From: Aricia agestis
Lineage: Eukaryota; Arthropoda; Insecta; Lepidoptera; Lycaenidae
Assembly (NCBI RefSeq): GCF_905147365.1
Contig: NC_056416.1
Location: 392,001 to 456,000, forward strand
Direction: 5' to 3'
DNA: 64,000 nt
Both the position numbers and the translations under genes were made by a program. Positions 43,973 through 54,730 of the stretch are shown here, piece after piece. The stretch's first letter is position 1. Every line of letters begins with the position of its first letter. The notes beneath the pieces were generated by a model, which did not search any database, was not told the origin of the DNA, and saw nothing but the letters and a program-made list of their open reading frames with translations.

Positions 43973-44174
43973 ATATTTAAGATAAGCTCATAGATTTTAG
44001 ATTAGCTACTATAAATTATAATATGTTATACTATAAACTTTTCATTTGCAAATTTCCAGTTCCAGTCTAACATCAATATCATCTTTAAAATAGGAACAAC
44101 TGATCTTGCGAGACTATAAATAATTTAAGAGAAAATCGTTATTTTAGACACTTTCATTCCATGAAACATAGATA

Positions 44175-44516
44175 TTTTTTTTTATGAAATAAGGGGGCAA
44201 ACGAGCAAACGGGTCACCTGATGGAAAGCAACTTCCGTCGCCCATGGACACTCGCAGCATCAGAAGAGCTGCAAGTGCGTTGCCGGCCTTTTAAGAGGGA
44301 ATAGGTTAATAGAGGAGGGTAGAAAAGGCAAGGGTAGGGAATAGTTGAGGGTAGGGAAGGGAATAGGGTAGGGGTTAGGGGATTGGGCCTCCGGTAAACT
44401 CATTCACTCGGAGAGAAACACAGCGCAAGCGCTGTTTCACGCCGGTTTTCTGTGAGAACGTGGTATTTATCCGGTCGAGCCGGCCCATTCGTGCCGAAGC
44501 ATGGCTCTCCCACGTA
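44175..44516 (-). mobile_element. GA-core SINE-like repeat, copy 6 (full length)
   Basis: Complete from cacgta (44516) to the T-run at 44175. The core is rearranged relative to other copies (agaaaaggcaagggtagg). Confidence 0.87.
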
Positions 44517-44786
44517 TAGCGATATATATATACGAGAATGGGAGACTCTAGCAAGTCAGTTGCACTACTTAATGAAGGGGAACAAGGAACTTATACCAGG
44601 CGTGAAACACAAATCACAGGCGATAAATCGTTTGGATCATTACATTTGTCAACGGTCATCCCCCGAGGCGTGTAATGTCTATTGCGCGCTAACGCTGCAT
44701 TACTGCTGGGCTTAGCCTAAATCACTGCGTAATGGATGCAGACTACAATATGAGCTCGGCGCAAACGAGCGACTGGTGCGAAACAC

Positions 44787-44935
44787 TAAGGGTGGGTTGC
44801 ACCAGAGGCGTTGTTATAGTTAAGGTTAAGGCTATCGTCAAATATGGCGTCCATTATTGACTTTTACTAAGGATTTGACAAATCATATTTTGACATTTTG
44901 GTATAGGTAAAATAAGTTGGTGCAATCCACCCTAA
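44787..44935. mobile_element. PIF/Harbinger-like MITE, 143 bp
   Basis: The element 44790-44932 is flanked by TAA. The ends are GGGTGGGTTGCACCA and TGGTGCAATCCACCC. The interior has weaker complementarity. Confidence 0.82.
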
Positions 44936-46136
44936 CAGAGCTTGTCTAATTTGAAATGACGCGCCCCACCACTTCACTAGTTGATGTAAATGAAAAATTT
45001 TTATACTGTGAATACGAGGGAGGGGCTTGCATTCAGGATTTTATGTTAGATAAGTCCTACCAATTTTAATATATTTTAAACCACCGCCTCCAACAACTAC
45101 GCCACTATAATTGATTTAACAAAAGTGTGCAAAAATAATTAATGCTACGGCTGCAATATTACTGATTTATTGACTACGTAACTTTAATTTAATAGAGGTT
45201 TTATCATAAACATTTTCAGTCAAACTCTCAAAGTCTTTGTGTATATAAAATGTGTCTGCTATAATACGCTATCACTTATTCTTATATCATTACTCTTATA
45301 TCAATTCTCTTATATCACTGTACCTTTGTTAGTGTATCAATAAACAGTTATCATTTTACGGCTGTTTCTATAATCAATCATCATTATCAGCGTGTAAGGT
45401 GTACAGACCCGTACAAAGTCATTAAATCAATTAATATTCCTCATCAAATCTCTCTGAGTGCAGCCAGACTTCGTTTGGGACAACCGGGCTGCGGGCTGCG
45501 GCATTCGCTTAGTAGAGCCAGAAAGTAACATATTAATAAAATTATGTTTTGTGTCAACAGCAGCAAGCGGAAGCTCGTTTGCGCATTAAAACGATATAGG
45601 TGCTTCATCATTATAGATAGTAAACTAATTTGTCCGCAGATTACACGTTATTTATCGCAAGCAATAATTGCTGGCCAATTTGAATTACATTTGTACTAAT
45701 TCTGATTCTGTTTACTATTTTACGTAAGCCATTTAATATTTAACAATTAATATGTGTATGGAAATATAAAGACGCGTTTTGAAAAATGGACCAAAAGTTA
45801 GGCTGGAAAACACCACAGCCATAAAGAAGTTTGCCGTGACTTTTTAATCTCGTTTTGATACTTTTGGTTTTTAGGACTGAGAATTTACATAATATCTATT
45901 GTGCAATCTTATGTTTTACTCATATATTTCTTACCATAACACATTACGAAATTCAGTAAAAGCAGCTTTTTACGCAGTTCTGAGAAGAAACAAATATTAG
46001 TACTTTCAAAACGAACGATTTCTCGAAAATAAATTTCATGGAAACACTTGCAGCGGTGCTCAAAAAATTAATTAGACTAGATGAAATAAACAAGATTATT
46101 TTTTAAATATAATAATTAATTGAATTTCTTGGATTA
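44936..46136. other. Intergenic; possible LTR remnant
   Basis: A TATAAAA at about 45244, a triple cttatatca-type repeat (45278-45318) and caataaacag (about 45338) resemble the promoter and poly(A) parts of a solo LTR, but no ends or duplication could be fixed. Confidence 0.3.
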
Positions 46137-46141
46137 CTCAG

Positions 46142-46388
46142 TGTTCCGGCGTTTATGCGATAGATCCGACGTACACGACCACAGATAATAATTATTGTTC
46201 ACGAACCTTTCCCGTCCCTTTGACAGCTGTCACCTGTCAGCTGTCACTCTGTCCATGATTCTTGTACAATTTTCAAGCGCACAAGCAAGTTGAATAATTA
46301 TCGATTGTAATCTTTGTAATACAAAATTCATAAGTCACAAAAGGTTTTTAATTTGCAAATCCATGTTAGGACGACAAAGTTCTTAACA
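46142..46388 (+). repeat. 5' LTR of the BEL/Pao element
   Basis: 247 bp starting TGTT and ending AACA. It is identical in length to the 3' LTR, with three substitutions (one at 46253, two within the last 12 bp). It contains a gacagctgtc palindrome pair. Confidence 0.95.
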
Positions 46389-46644
46389 TATTTTGGACCT
46401 TCTTCGACGGATTCCTGCTACTTGCACAAAACGAAACCAGCGAACTTTGGAGACCGGCGTGGTTGGAGGAAGGCGCGTATGCAGAATAATCCCAAGGATA
46501 TACTCAATTTACGCGAGGGAGGATCCAAAGGAATCAAGGATACTAAAGAGGATCATCAGTTGTGTGCCGGCGCAAGCATAGACTGATATTATACAGATAC
46601 GTTGCATTCGCGTGAGTACTCTGGTTCTTTCTTTGATTTCCACT

Positions 46645-49600
46645 ATGAGCGTAGAGGGTACGAGTAAACGAGATAAATCTCCTTACAGGTGTATAGAAAG
46701 CGAAAAAACCGAAACATTACTTCGCGAATTAATCAAAAAACGTGGCGTTTTGAAGGCGAGACTTACAAAGTTCGCCAGTTATTTAACTACTTGCGTTTCT
46801 GAAGCACCTACTAATTTGCATATAGATATTAAGTTGCGCATCCAAGGCGCAGTTGCACTTTTTAACGAATTTAATTCTGTGCAGAGCAAAATTGAGGAAA
46901 ATGTGCCCGAATCTTGTCTCGAAGAACAATTATTGCAGCGTGAACAATTCGAGAATAATTATTACAGTGCACAGGCTAGTGCCGAGTCCTTATTAAATGC
47001 TAGAACATCTGCTACAAGCTCTCAGTGTCAAGGCCAACATAATAATCCATTACAAACTATAAGATTACCTACTATCACTTTGCCCGAGTTCGATGGTATG
47101 TATGAGAGTTGGCTCGAGTTTCGAGACACTTATATGTCATTAGTTCATAATTCATCAGAGCTTAGCAACATTCAAAAATTCCATTATCTCAGATCTTCGT
47201 TGAGAAGTAGTGCATTATTAGTTATAAACTCATTAGAACTAACTTCCGATAATTACATTGTTGCATGGGAACTTTTACAAAGCAGGTATAACAATAATAG
47301 ATTATTAATTCAAAATCACATCAAGTCTATATTTAATATGCAACCAATAACCAAGGAATCTCATTTATTAATTAGGAATTTAATTGACAGCACATTAAGG
47401 AATTTACGAGCTCTTAAAATATTGGGCGAGCCCACGAATTTCTGGGATGCTCTTATCATATTCATTGTTGTTTCAAAACTTGATAAAATAACCGAGCGTG
47501 AATGGGAACAGCACAAAGGTAATTTGTTCACAAATAATAAGGATTTAAAATTAACTCTTAATTCTTTATTACATTTCTTAAAGGGTCGAGCTGATATGTT
47601 AGAAACATTGCAAGCGTCAGTCACTAAGACATCAAATGATATTAAAAAACCAAGCAATTTCGGTAACTTTTATAATAAATCACATTGCAATGTTACTTCT
47701 AGTAAAGTGCATGATCGGCAAAACACCAAGATTAATAATTATAAGCAGTGCTTGATGTGCAAATTAAATCATCCACTCTATTCTTGCACTAAATTTATAG
47801 AAGCTAATTATAACACTAAATTAAAGGTCATACGTGATAATAAGTTGTGTTCAAATTGTTTGCGTTCAGGACATACAGTAAACCAATGTAGATTCGGAAC
47901 CTGCAAAAGGTGTGATCAAAAACATAATACATTAATTCATTCTCATTCTAGTTCAGTAAACTCGGTATCGCATAATGAAGCTTCAACTTCTGCGGAGCTG
48001 GACACGCCCTCCGTGCCCGCTCAAACTGCAGAACACTCATCCGTAAGTCATGCACATGCGCAAACTTTATCTATTGAGAAAAATAATAAGCCTCATTCAT
48101 TACTGCAACCTGTTTTACTATCGACTGCGCTTATTGAGGTAGCTGATAAGAATAATAAATATCATTTTGCTCGTGCATTACTCGATAGTGGCAGTCAGCG
48201 TTGTTTTATTAAAAAATCTTTTTGTGACTTACTAGGCGCGCAATTAATACAGTCCACTCACGAAATAAGAGGAGTAGGTAATTCAATTACCCAAGCTAGC
48301 CAACTCTGTGAATTAATAATTAAATCTCGCATTAATAGTTACACTACAAAGATAAAATGTTTTGTTTTACCTCAAATTACATCTAAATTGTCGGTATATA
48401 ATCTCACACATAAAAATTTCTGTATTCCAGAGAATATTGAGCTGGCGGATCCCAACTTTCTGGAGTCACAAGATATAGATATTTTGCTTGGCGCAGAGAT
48501 GTTCTGGGATCTACTCACTCACGGAAAAATAAGGCTACCTAATGGACCTTATTTGCATAATACTTTATTCGGCTGGATAATATCCGGTGCAATATATCAT
48601 AAATCACTAAATGATAATGCTGGTCATATCCAGTGTAATTATACACAAACGATGGATGCGCTATTACGACAATTTTGGGAACTTGAGGAGCTACCCAAGC
48701 GTCAGGATGCGCAGACTGATGAGGATCAGATATGCGAAAATCACTTCCTCACTACAACTACGCGAAACAGTGATGGTAGGTTTTGTGTTTCTATTCCTTT
48801 TAAACAGTCACCTGAGCTTTTGGGAGACACTTTTCCTCAGGCAGAACGACGTTTTCTCGCACTAGAAAGGCGATTACAACGCTCGGATACATACAAGCAA
48901 AATATGTATTCTGATTTCATTCATGAATATGAGAATTTGGGTCATATGACCAGGATTTCCTCTTATGACAAACCTCATTATTTTATGCCCCACCATGGAG
49001 TTCTTCGTGAGTCTAGTTTGACCACAAAGCTACGCGTGGTATTTGACGCTAGCACAGCTTCCAGTTCTGGGCTGTCTCTCAATGACATACAGCGTGTAGG
49101 CCCACCTATACAAGGTGATTTATTTGCCATTCTTCTACGTTTCAGGCAGCATCGCTTCGTGGCATGCGCCGACGTTGCGAAGATGTATAGGCAAGTCCTG
49201 GTGCGCGAGCAACAGCGCCACCTGCAGTTAATTCTCTGGCGAGACACTCCATCGGAGCCTCTAGGGATATATCGTCTAAATACAGTCACTTACGGTACCG
49301 CATCTGCTCCCTTTCTTAGTGTACGCTGTATAAAGCAGTTAGGCGTCGAATCTAATAATCTTGACGTTCAGAGAATTATCAAGGCGGATTTCTTTGTAGA
49401 CGACTTAGTAACGGGAGATGATGATAAATCTAGGTTATTGTATTTATGTAATGAAATCGCTCAAACATTACAGTCAGGATGTTTCCCACTTCGAAAGTGG
49501 ACATTCAATTTTATGCACAATGATTTAATGTCATCTCATGATTCGCTTGAGCATTTATGTTTAAATAATAACAGTAGTTCTAAAACTTTAGGCATAGGCT

Positions 49601-50814
49601 GGCTAAATATGTCAGATGAATTTTATTTCAATACGCTTTATGATTTTGATAGTAATTCGCAAGTTATAACTAAGCGCTATATTTTGTCACACATATCACA
49701 AATATTTGATCCTCTTGGATTAATTAGTCCATGTATCATGCAGGCTAAAATTATTTTGCAGCGTCTATGGCTGTTAAAAATTGATTGGAACGATCCAGTT
49801 CCAATTGATGTCATTGCGATATGGAATATATTTGTGTCGTCGCTAAGCGTTCTTAATAATATAAGGGTGCCGCGCTGTGTACTAGGTGATAGTTCAAATT
49901 ATACGACTATTGAACTACACATATTTACGGACGCTTCACAATTAGCGTACGGTGCTTGTATTTATGTTCGCACTATAAGCGATAATTCAAATATTTCTGT
50001 GCGTTTATTATGCGCTAAGGGTAAGGTTGCACCTCTAAAACCGGTAAGCATACCGCGCTTAGAATTGTGTGGTGCATTGTTAGGAGCTAGATTATATGAT
50101 AAGGTAATTTCATCGATTCATCGTAAATTCGATTGTGTTGTTTTCTGGACAGACTCAACAATAGTATTAGGATGGTTGCGCATGTCTCCTAATCTGTTAC
50201 AAACATTTGTCCAAAATAGAGTAGCTGAAATACATGAACTCTCGGGAGTCTTGCCGTGGCATCATGTTAGCGGGAAACACAACCCGGCGGATTTAGTGTC
50301 ACGTGGCGTGACAGTCGATGAACTCGCTAAATCTAGATTATATTGGTCAGGGCCTCAGTTTCTACATGATAAACACTTCATTAGCACTAATATATCTCAC
50401 CCTCCTCATGTTTCACCAGAGTTGTTGCCGGAGACGAAACGTAGTTGTCATCTATCGTTTATCGCTACAAATACAATATTTATTAATTTTGAAAGGTTTT
50501 CAAATTTTCTACGCATGGTACGCGCTATAGCTTATATGTTACGATTTTTGCACAATGTTCGTAATAAAAATAATAAGCGTACGGATATTTTAAGTACTAA
50601 TGAAATTATAGCATCTCAAAATTTATTAGCTAAAATATCACAATTAGAATCTTTTCCAGTCGAGTATAATTTATATATAAAAGAAAATAAGGTAAAAGAT
50701 AATCACTATTTATCAAAACTAAATATTTTCATGGATAGGGATAAAATATTGCGCGTTGGAGGCAGACTAATTCCAATTCATTTTCATATACCAAAAAACA
50801 TCCTATTTTGTTAG
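46645..50814 (+). CDS. BEL/Pao gag-protease-reverse transcriptase-RNase H polyprotein
   Basis: The open frame extends upstream to GTG at 46612, but the first ATG is 46645 (MSVEGTSKR), about 1389 codons before the stop. In residues from this ATG: DUF1759-type gag at about 134-290; cysteine-rich zinc-binding region at about 369-434 (CLMCKLNH, CSNCLRSGH, CKRCDQKH); retroviral-type aspartic protease with LLDSGS (D514); reverse transcriptase from about 790 with TKLRVVFDAS, ADVAKMYRQV (D843) and FFVDDLV (D919, D920); RNase H with FTDAS, RLELCGAL, FWTDST and SGKHNPADL. It acts in cytoplasmic particles to copy the element. No stop codons inside. The frame ends just after an A_AAA_AAC heptamer at 50793-50799, with integrase continuing in the -1 frame. 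Confidence 0.95.
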   Translation: MSVEGTSKRDKSPYRCIESEKTETLLRELIKKRGVLKARLTKFASYLTTCVSEAPTNLHIDIKLRIQGAVALFNEFNSVQSKIEENVPESCLEEQLLQREQFENNYYSAQASAESLLNARTSATSSQCQGQHNNPLQTIRLPTITLPEFDGMYESWLEFRDTYMSLVHNSSELSNIQKFHYLRSSLRSSALLVINSLELTSDNYIVAWELLQSRYNNNRLLIQNHIKSIFNMQPITKESHLLIRNLIDSTLRNLRALKILGEPTNFWDALIIFIVVSKLDKITEREWEQHKGNLFTNNKDLKLTLNSLLHFLKGRADMLETLQASVTKTSNDIKKPSNFGNFYNKSHCNVTSSKVHDRQNTKINNYKQCLMCKLNHPLYSCTKFIEANYNTKLKVIRDNKLCSNCLRSGHTVNQCRFGTCKRCDQKHNTLIHSHSSSVNSVSHNEASTSAELDTPSVPAQTAEHSSVSHAHAQTLSIEKNNKPHSLLQPVLLSTALIEVADKNNKYHFARALLDSGSQRCFIKKSFCDLLGAQLIQSTHEIRGVGNSITQASQLCELIIKSRINSYTTKIKCFVLPQITSKLSVYNLTHKNFCIPENIELADPNFLESQDIDILLGAEMFWDLLTHGKIRLPNGPYLHNTLFGWIISGAIYHKSLNDNAGHIQCNYTQTMDALLRQFWELEELPKRQDAQTDEDQICENHFLTTTTRNSDGRFCVSIPFKQSPELLGDTFPQAERRFLALERRLQRSDTYKQNMYSDFIHEYENLGHMTRISSYDKPHYFMPHHGVLRESSLTTKLRVVFDASTASSSGLSLNDIQRVGPPIQGDLFAILLRFRQHRFVACADVAKMYRQVLVREQQRHLQLILWRDTPSEPLGIYRLNTVTYGTASAPFLSVRCIKQLGVESNNLDVQRIIKADFFVDDLVTGDDDKSRLLYLCNEIAQTLQSGCFPLRKWTFNFMHNDLMSSHDSLEHLCLNNNSSSKTLGIGWLNMSDEFYFNTLYDFDSNSQVITKRYILSHISQIFDPLGLISPCIMQAKIILQRLWLLKIDWNDPVPIDVIAIWNIFVSSLSVLNNIRVPRCVLGDSSNYTTIELHIFTDASQLAYGACIYVRTISDNSNISVRLLCAKGKVAPLKPVSIPRLELCGALLGARLYDKVISSIHRKFDCVVFWTDSTIVLGWLRMSPNLLQTFVQNRVAEIHELSGVLPWHHVSGKHNPADLVSRGVTVDELAKSRLYWSGPQFLHDKHFISTNISHPPHVSPELLPETKRSCHLSFIATNTIFINFERFSNFLRMVRAIAYMLRFLHNVRNKNNKRTDILSTNEIIASQNLLAKISQLESFPVEYNLYIKENKVKDNHYLSKLNIFMDRDKILRVGGRLIPIHFHIPKNILFC

Positions 50815-51959
50815 GTAGTAATCATAGTTTCACTAAATTGTTATTTCGCTATGAACATGTTAAATTGTTACACGCAGGTCCTCAAGCGCTATTGTTTAAC
50901 ATACGTGACAATTGGTGGCCGATAGGAGGTAGAAATTTAGCTCGAAAGGTAGTACACGAATGTATTATTTGTAAACGCCTCAGAGGAAAGACTCTCACTC
51001 CTCAGATGGGAAATTTACCCACTGAGCGCATAAGTCCTACATATCCATTTTCCAAATGTGGAGTGGATTATGCCGGGCCAATTTTCATGTTAAACCATAA
51101 AGGCAGAGGAGCTCGTAAGGTTAAATGCTATATTTGTCTATTTGTATGTTTTGTTACGCGGGCCATACACCTGGAGCTTGTAACCGATCTTACATCGGAT
51201 GCCTATTTATTAGCTTTAAAACGTTTTATTTCTCGCCGTGGAAAACCATACGAGATATTTTCTGATAACGGGCGTAACTTTGTAGGTCTTATGAACGATT
51301 TCGCCAAGTTTTTGTCTAAATGTAGTTCTGATATTAAAGATTATGTTTCTAACGAACAAATTAAATTTCGCTTTATCGTACCTTATGCTGCTCATTTTGG
51401 GGGTCTTTGGGAGGCTGGAGTTCGCTCATGCAAGCACCACCTTCGTCGAGTAGTCGGAAATGCGAATCTCACTTATGAGGAATTGAGTACAGTCCTGGCA
51501 CAGATCGAAGCTGTTCTTAACTCTCGCCCTCTTTCGCCAATGTCAACTGATCCTAATGATTTTTTACCTCTGAGTCCAGCTCATTTTCTTATCGGACGCA
51601 CCCTAACTTCACCAGCGTGTGAAAACTTGATGGAAGCTAATACTCTACGGCTTACTCGCTATCAAAGAGTGGAGCAGATGAGGCAGCATTTTTGGTCAAG
51701 ATGGATGAAAGAGTACATCTCGGAGCTTCAATCCCGGACAAAGTGGAAGGCAAACGATGACCATCTTCTACCTAACACATTAGTTGTCATTAAAGACGAC
51801 AACCTTCCCCCGCTAAAGTGGCACTTGGGCCGAATCGTTAGTCTGATTCCAGGGAAGGACAACATCACTAGAGTTGCTGATATTCGTACGGCATCTGGGA
51901 TTATCAGGCGAGCATGTACAAAAATTTGCCCTCTGTTTACACCAGACGAGAATAATTGA
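50808..51959 (+). CDS. BEL/Pao integrase, -1 frame continuation
   Basis: The frame overlaps the previous one by 7 bp. The first ATG (50808) is probably not a real start; sequence upstream in this frame already looks like the joining peptide. Counting from that ATG: HHCC zinc domain (H17, H22, C52, C55), catalytic D87 (CGVDYAGP), D153 (FSDNGRNF) and E202 (GGLWEAGV), then a C-terminal domain with LPPLKWHLGRI typical of BEL/Pao. It inserts the cDNA into the genome. It ends 27 bp before the 3' LTR. All catalytic residues are present. Confidence 0.95.
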   Translation: MLGSNHSFTKLLFRYEHVKLLHAGPQALLFNIRDNWWPIGGRNLARKVVHECIICKRLRGKTLTPQMGNLPTERISPTYPFSKCGVDYAGPIFMLNHKGRGARKVKCYICLFVCFVTRAIHLELVTDLTSDAYLLALKRFISRRGKPYEIFSDNGRNFVGLMNDFAKFLSKCSSDIKDYVSNEQIKFRFIVPYAAHFGGLWEAGVRSCKHHLRRVVGNANLTYEELSTVLAQIEAVLNSRPLSPMSTDPNDFLPLSPAHFLIGRTLTSPACENLMEANTLRLTRYQRVEQMRQHFWSRWMKEYISELQSRTKWKANDDHLLPNTLVVIKDDNLPPLKWHLGRIVSLIPGKDNITRVADIRTASGIIRRACTKICPLFTPDENN

Positions 51960-51986
51960 AAGTCACAACTTTCAAGGCCGGGGCCA

Positions 51987-52233
51987 TGTTCCGGCGTTTA
52001 TGCGATAGATCCGACGTACACGACCACAGATAATAATTATTGTTCACGAACCTTTCCCGTCCCTTTGACAGCTGTCACCTGTCAGCTGTTACTCTGTCCA
52101 TGATTCTTGTACAATTTTCAAGCGCACAAGCAAGTTGAATAATTATCGATTGTAATCTTTGTAATACAAAATTCATAAGTCACAAAAGGTTTTTAATTTG
52201 CAAATCCATGTTAGGACGACAGAGGTCTTAACA
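51987..52233 (+). repeat. 3' LTR of the BEL/Pao element
   Basis: 247 bp, TGTT...AACA. Three differences from the 5' LTR. Confidence 0.95.
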
Positions 52234-52238
52234 CTCAG

Positions 52239-52531
52239 TTTTTTTTTTTCGAAAGGGTCTACTGGTCTGGTTAAGACCATGGTAGTTTAATCGTGGCTAT
52301 AACTAGTCTGTTGCTAGTTGGTTTGGAAATAAACAATGAGGGGGGCCTGGCCCCCTCCCCTAAAGTCACACGTGTGACATTCTAGTCGGGCAATATTGGG
52401 GAGAGCTACGAAAATAAGCTATTTTTATCTGACGTGGGGACAATAAAATATTCGATTTCATACAGTGTAATATAAGTAATAGCTGTTGCCTGCGACTTGA
52501 ATAGTTAACGCGCAAATCATAAAAGTATATT
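52239..52531. other. Intergenic with a GTCACACGTGTGAC palindrome
   Basis: A 14-bp perfect palindrome at 52365-52378 contains a CACGTG E-box. No gene. Confidence 0.4.
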
Positions 52532-52647
52532 GTGTGGGAACCGTACATTTTTCCGTGACAAAATGTATGCTATGTCCTTTTCCGGGACTCAAACTATATC
52601 TATACCAAATTTCATCAAAATCGGTCCAGCCGTTTACGCGTGATGTC
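52532..52647 (+). mobile_element. RTE-like tail repeat, copy 7 (fragment)
   Basis: gtgggaaccgtacatttttc through 'atcaaaatcggtccagccgt'; it stops before the GACA run. Confidence 0.72.
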
Positions 52648-53232
52648 GTGACCAAGGGAAATATTCATTTTTATTTATATACATTCTGTATAGCACTAAC
52701 TTAGAATGTAAGAATTAAAGACGTGAAGTGGTTAACTAACAATTTAAAAATGATCGTTTTTATACATAAGTAAATAGAGGCTTTAAGATCGGGAAAATGA
52801 TTTTAAATAAAAAAATGTGAATTTGATGTACTGCCAGATAATATATTAGCCAGATGATGAAGTAGGTAAGTTACAAGGTCTGTTCAAATTATAAGGGAAA
52901 AGTGAGTAATTGCTTTAATGTTATAAAATGTAACTTATCCACTTCATCTCTCATCACAACGTCTTCAATTATTGTTAGTAATCCCGCAATACTCGCTCGA
53001 GAGTATCAGCTTGTTGAATCAATCGTCTTACCAATTTCAATTAATTAAATCCAGATTCAACGCTCAGCCACATTCTAAAGTCAACATCCTCTCGGCTCCG
53101 GTGGCTCCGGTTCAATCAGCCAAATGAAAGACATGGAAGCCATTTTAAAAGTACCTTGTTTTAGTTTACTCGGATTTTAAAACTAACATTTTTAATGGAA
53201 AACTGAGTGACCAAAGCCTGTTTGGATGCAAT
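52648..53232. other. Intergenic, nothing recognised
   Basis: AT-rich, no supported feature. Confidence 0.4.
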
Positions 53233-53404
53233 GCGAGCTCTACACTTGCGGCGCAAATTGCGGCCGCGACTCACGGATGCTACGCGCCGTTAACACGATG
53301 CGTGCAAATACGAACGCGCGAAGCGCAAACACGAAGCTGCGAAACCCTCCACACTCGTGGTTCGCGGCCTTCGCGGGCTTTCGCGCCGCGAGTGTAGTGC
53401 CCGC
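53233..53404. mobile_element. GC-rich fold-back MITE
   Basis: gcgagctctacacttgcggc at the left is complementary, with mismatches, to gccgcgagtgtagtgcccgc at the right. The interior has more cgcg-rich complementary pieces. No target duplication was fixed. Confidence 0.5.
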
Positions 53405-53614
53405 ATAATATGTTACTTCCAAATATAGTATAATATAAATTGTAGTAACTTAAACGCCTTTGATTCAATGGCTTAGACTCTAAAGTCTATGCCATTGGAT
53501 CAGAGGCTAATCTTAAGGTGCCGGTTGGCAGCGGACGAATGATGTCATGAAGCAACAGCAGTCGACGTGGCGTCGCGACACTACTACCACTAATCCAGCT
53601 CGAAGGACCAAGCA

Positions 53615-53805
53615 ACAGCAGAGCAACAGCAGAGCAATAGCAGAGCAACAGCAGAGCAACAGCAGAGCAACAGCAGAGCAACAGCAGAGCAACAGCAGAG
53701 CAACAGCAGAGCAACAGCAGAGCAACAGCAGAGCAACAGCAGAGCAACAGCAGAGCAACAGCAGAGCAACAGCAGAGCAACAGCAGAGCAATAGCAGAGC
53801 ATTAT
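53615..53805. repeat. 11-bp minisatellite (gagcaacagca)n
   Basis: About 17-18 nearly identical 11-bp units, with c-to-t changes in two. Three units make 33 bp, so frames remain open on both strands (EQQQSNSRATA on plus, Leu/Cys-rich on minus); these are not credible proteins. Confidence 0.95.
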
Positions 53806-53871
53806 CAAGCATCAAGAGCGTATTATTTAACACCTATCATCAGCATTAGCATCTCGATCAGCATCAGCATC

Positions 53872-54153
53872 TTTTTTTTTTTTTAGGAAATAAGGGGGCA
53901 AACGAGCAAACGGGTCACCTGATGGAAAGCAACTTCCGTCGCCCATGGACACTCGCAGCATCAGAAGAGCTGCAGGTGCGTTGCCGGCCTTTTAAGAGGG
54001 AATAGGGTAACAGGGGAGGGTAGGGATGGGAAGGGAATTGGGGAGGGTAGGGAAGGGAATAGGGTAGGGGATTGGGCCTCCGGTAAACTCACTCACTCGG
54101 CGAAACACAGCGCTAGCGCTGTTTCACGCCGGTTTTCTGTGAGAACGTGGTAT
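53872..54153 (-). mobile_element. GA-core SINE-like repeat, copy 7 (5'-truncated)
   Basis: T-run at 53872 through gagaacgtggtat; it then breaks into a (atcc)n run instead of continuing to the family head. Confidence 0.87.
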
Positions 54154-54190
54154 CCATCCATCCATCCATCAACTGTAGGAGACAACCCCT

Positions 54191-54290
54191 ACACTACTGG
54201 TTTCTATGTATTTCTATGAAATACCCTTCGCAGCTAGCGACACGAAGCTAGTGACACTTATTCATAGAAATACATAGAAACTAGTAGTGT
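54191..54290. repeat. 30-bp inverted repeat, 40-bp spacer
   Basis: Arms 54191-54220 and 54261-54290 (core tttctatgtatttctatgaa) are complementary with one mismatch. The spacer has its own partial dyad (gctagcgacacgaagctag). Confidence 0.82.
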
Positions 54291-54349
54291 CGCGACGACA
54301 TGTCGTCTGCTGCAACTTCATGTAGTCGGCTTCCAACCTGTACCTTAAG

Positions 54350-54463
54350 CCTTAGAGCGTGGCTCGAAGGTCGTTGATTCGATTCCCGCATTAGAAAAAT
54401 GTTGTTAACAAGTTTAGTTATGACAATGCAGGCATAAAATTACCCGACTGTCTACATAAGATC
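54350..54463 (+). mobile_element. tRNA-headed SINE family, diverged 5' fragment
   Basis: gagcgtggctcgaaggtcg, then ttcgattcccgc (B box), and 'agtttagttatgacaatgca' match the head-to-body junction of the SINE at 35097-35458 with many substitutions. Only the 5' portion is present. Confidence 0.68.
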
Positions 54464-54730
54464 TGCTGAGCTTTGAAAATAAATTAAGACAGAGAAAGAG
54501 TGATCTCGTGGCTATTGCATATTCATGCATACTTTGGCACTATAAAATTACCCCCCCGTAGCTGTCCTTGTTTCAATGTGAAACAGGTGACCGGTGAGAG
54601 ATATTATTTTACCAAAACTATACTATAAAATCTAATAATAAATACAAATGTCAGCACCGCGCCGTTGTGATGTTTTAAACTAGTAGACCACTAACACAGA
54701 ACTGCATATTTCCCGGCGGAGTTTCGTCAT

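Larger units (their letters stand above)
46137..52238 (+). mobile_element. Near-intact BEL/Pao LTR retrotransposon
   Basis: LTRs at 46142-46388 and 51987-52233, flanked by the 5-bp duplication CTCAG (46137-46141, 52234-52238). A TGGACC-type primer-binding site begins 5 bp after the 5' LTR. A short purine/G-rich stretch (aaggccggggcca) precedes the 3' LTR. Domains follow BEL/Pao order: gag (DUF1759-like), zinc knuckles, aspartic protease, reverse transcriptase, RNase H, integrase. No env frame follows. Only three LTR differences and one frame change indicate a fairly recent insertion. Confidence 0.97.

Noticed and set aside
46612..46644. GTG at 46612 as start of the BEL/Pao polyprotein
   Set aside because: A conventional ATG at 46645 is the first available start; the upstream codons lie in the leader.
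47361..47657. Antisense frame within the BEL/Pao gag, and similar ones at 48978-49289
   Set aside because: Shadows of the well-supported gag-pol frame.
53487..53849. Gln/Ser-rich and Leu/Cys-rich frames
   Set aside because: Direct translation of the 11-bp minisatellite; no support as genes.
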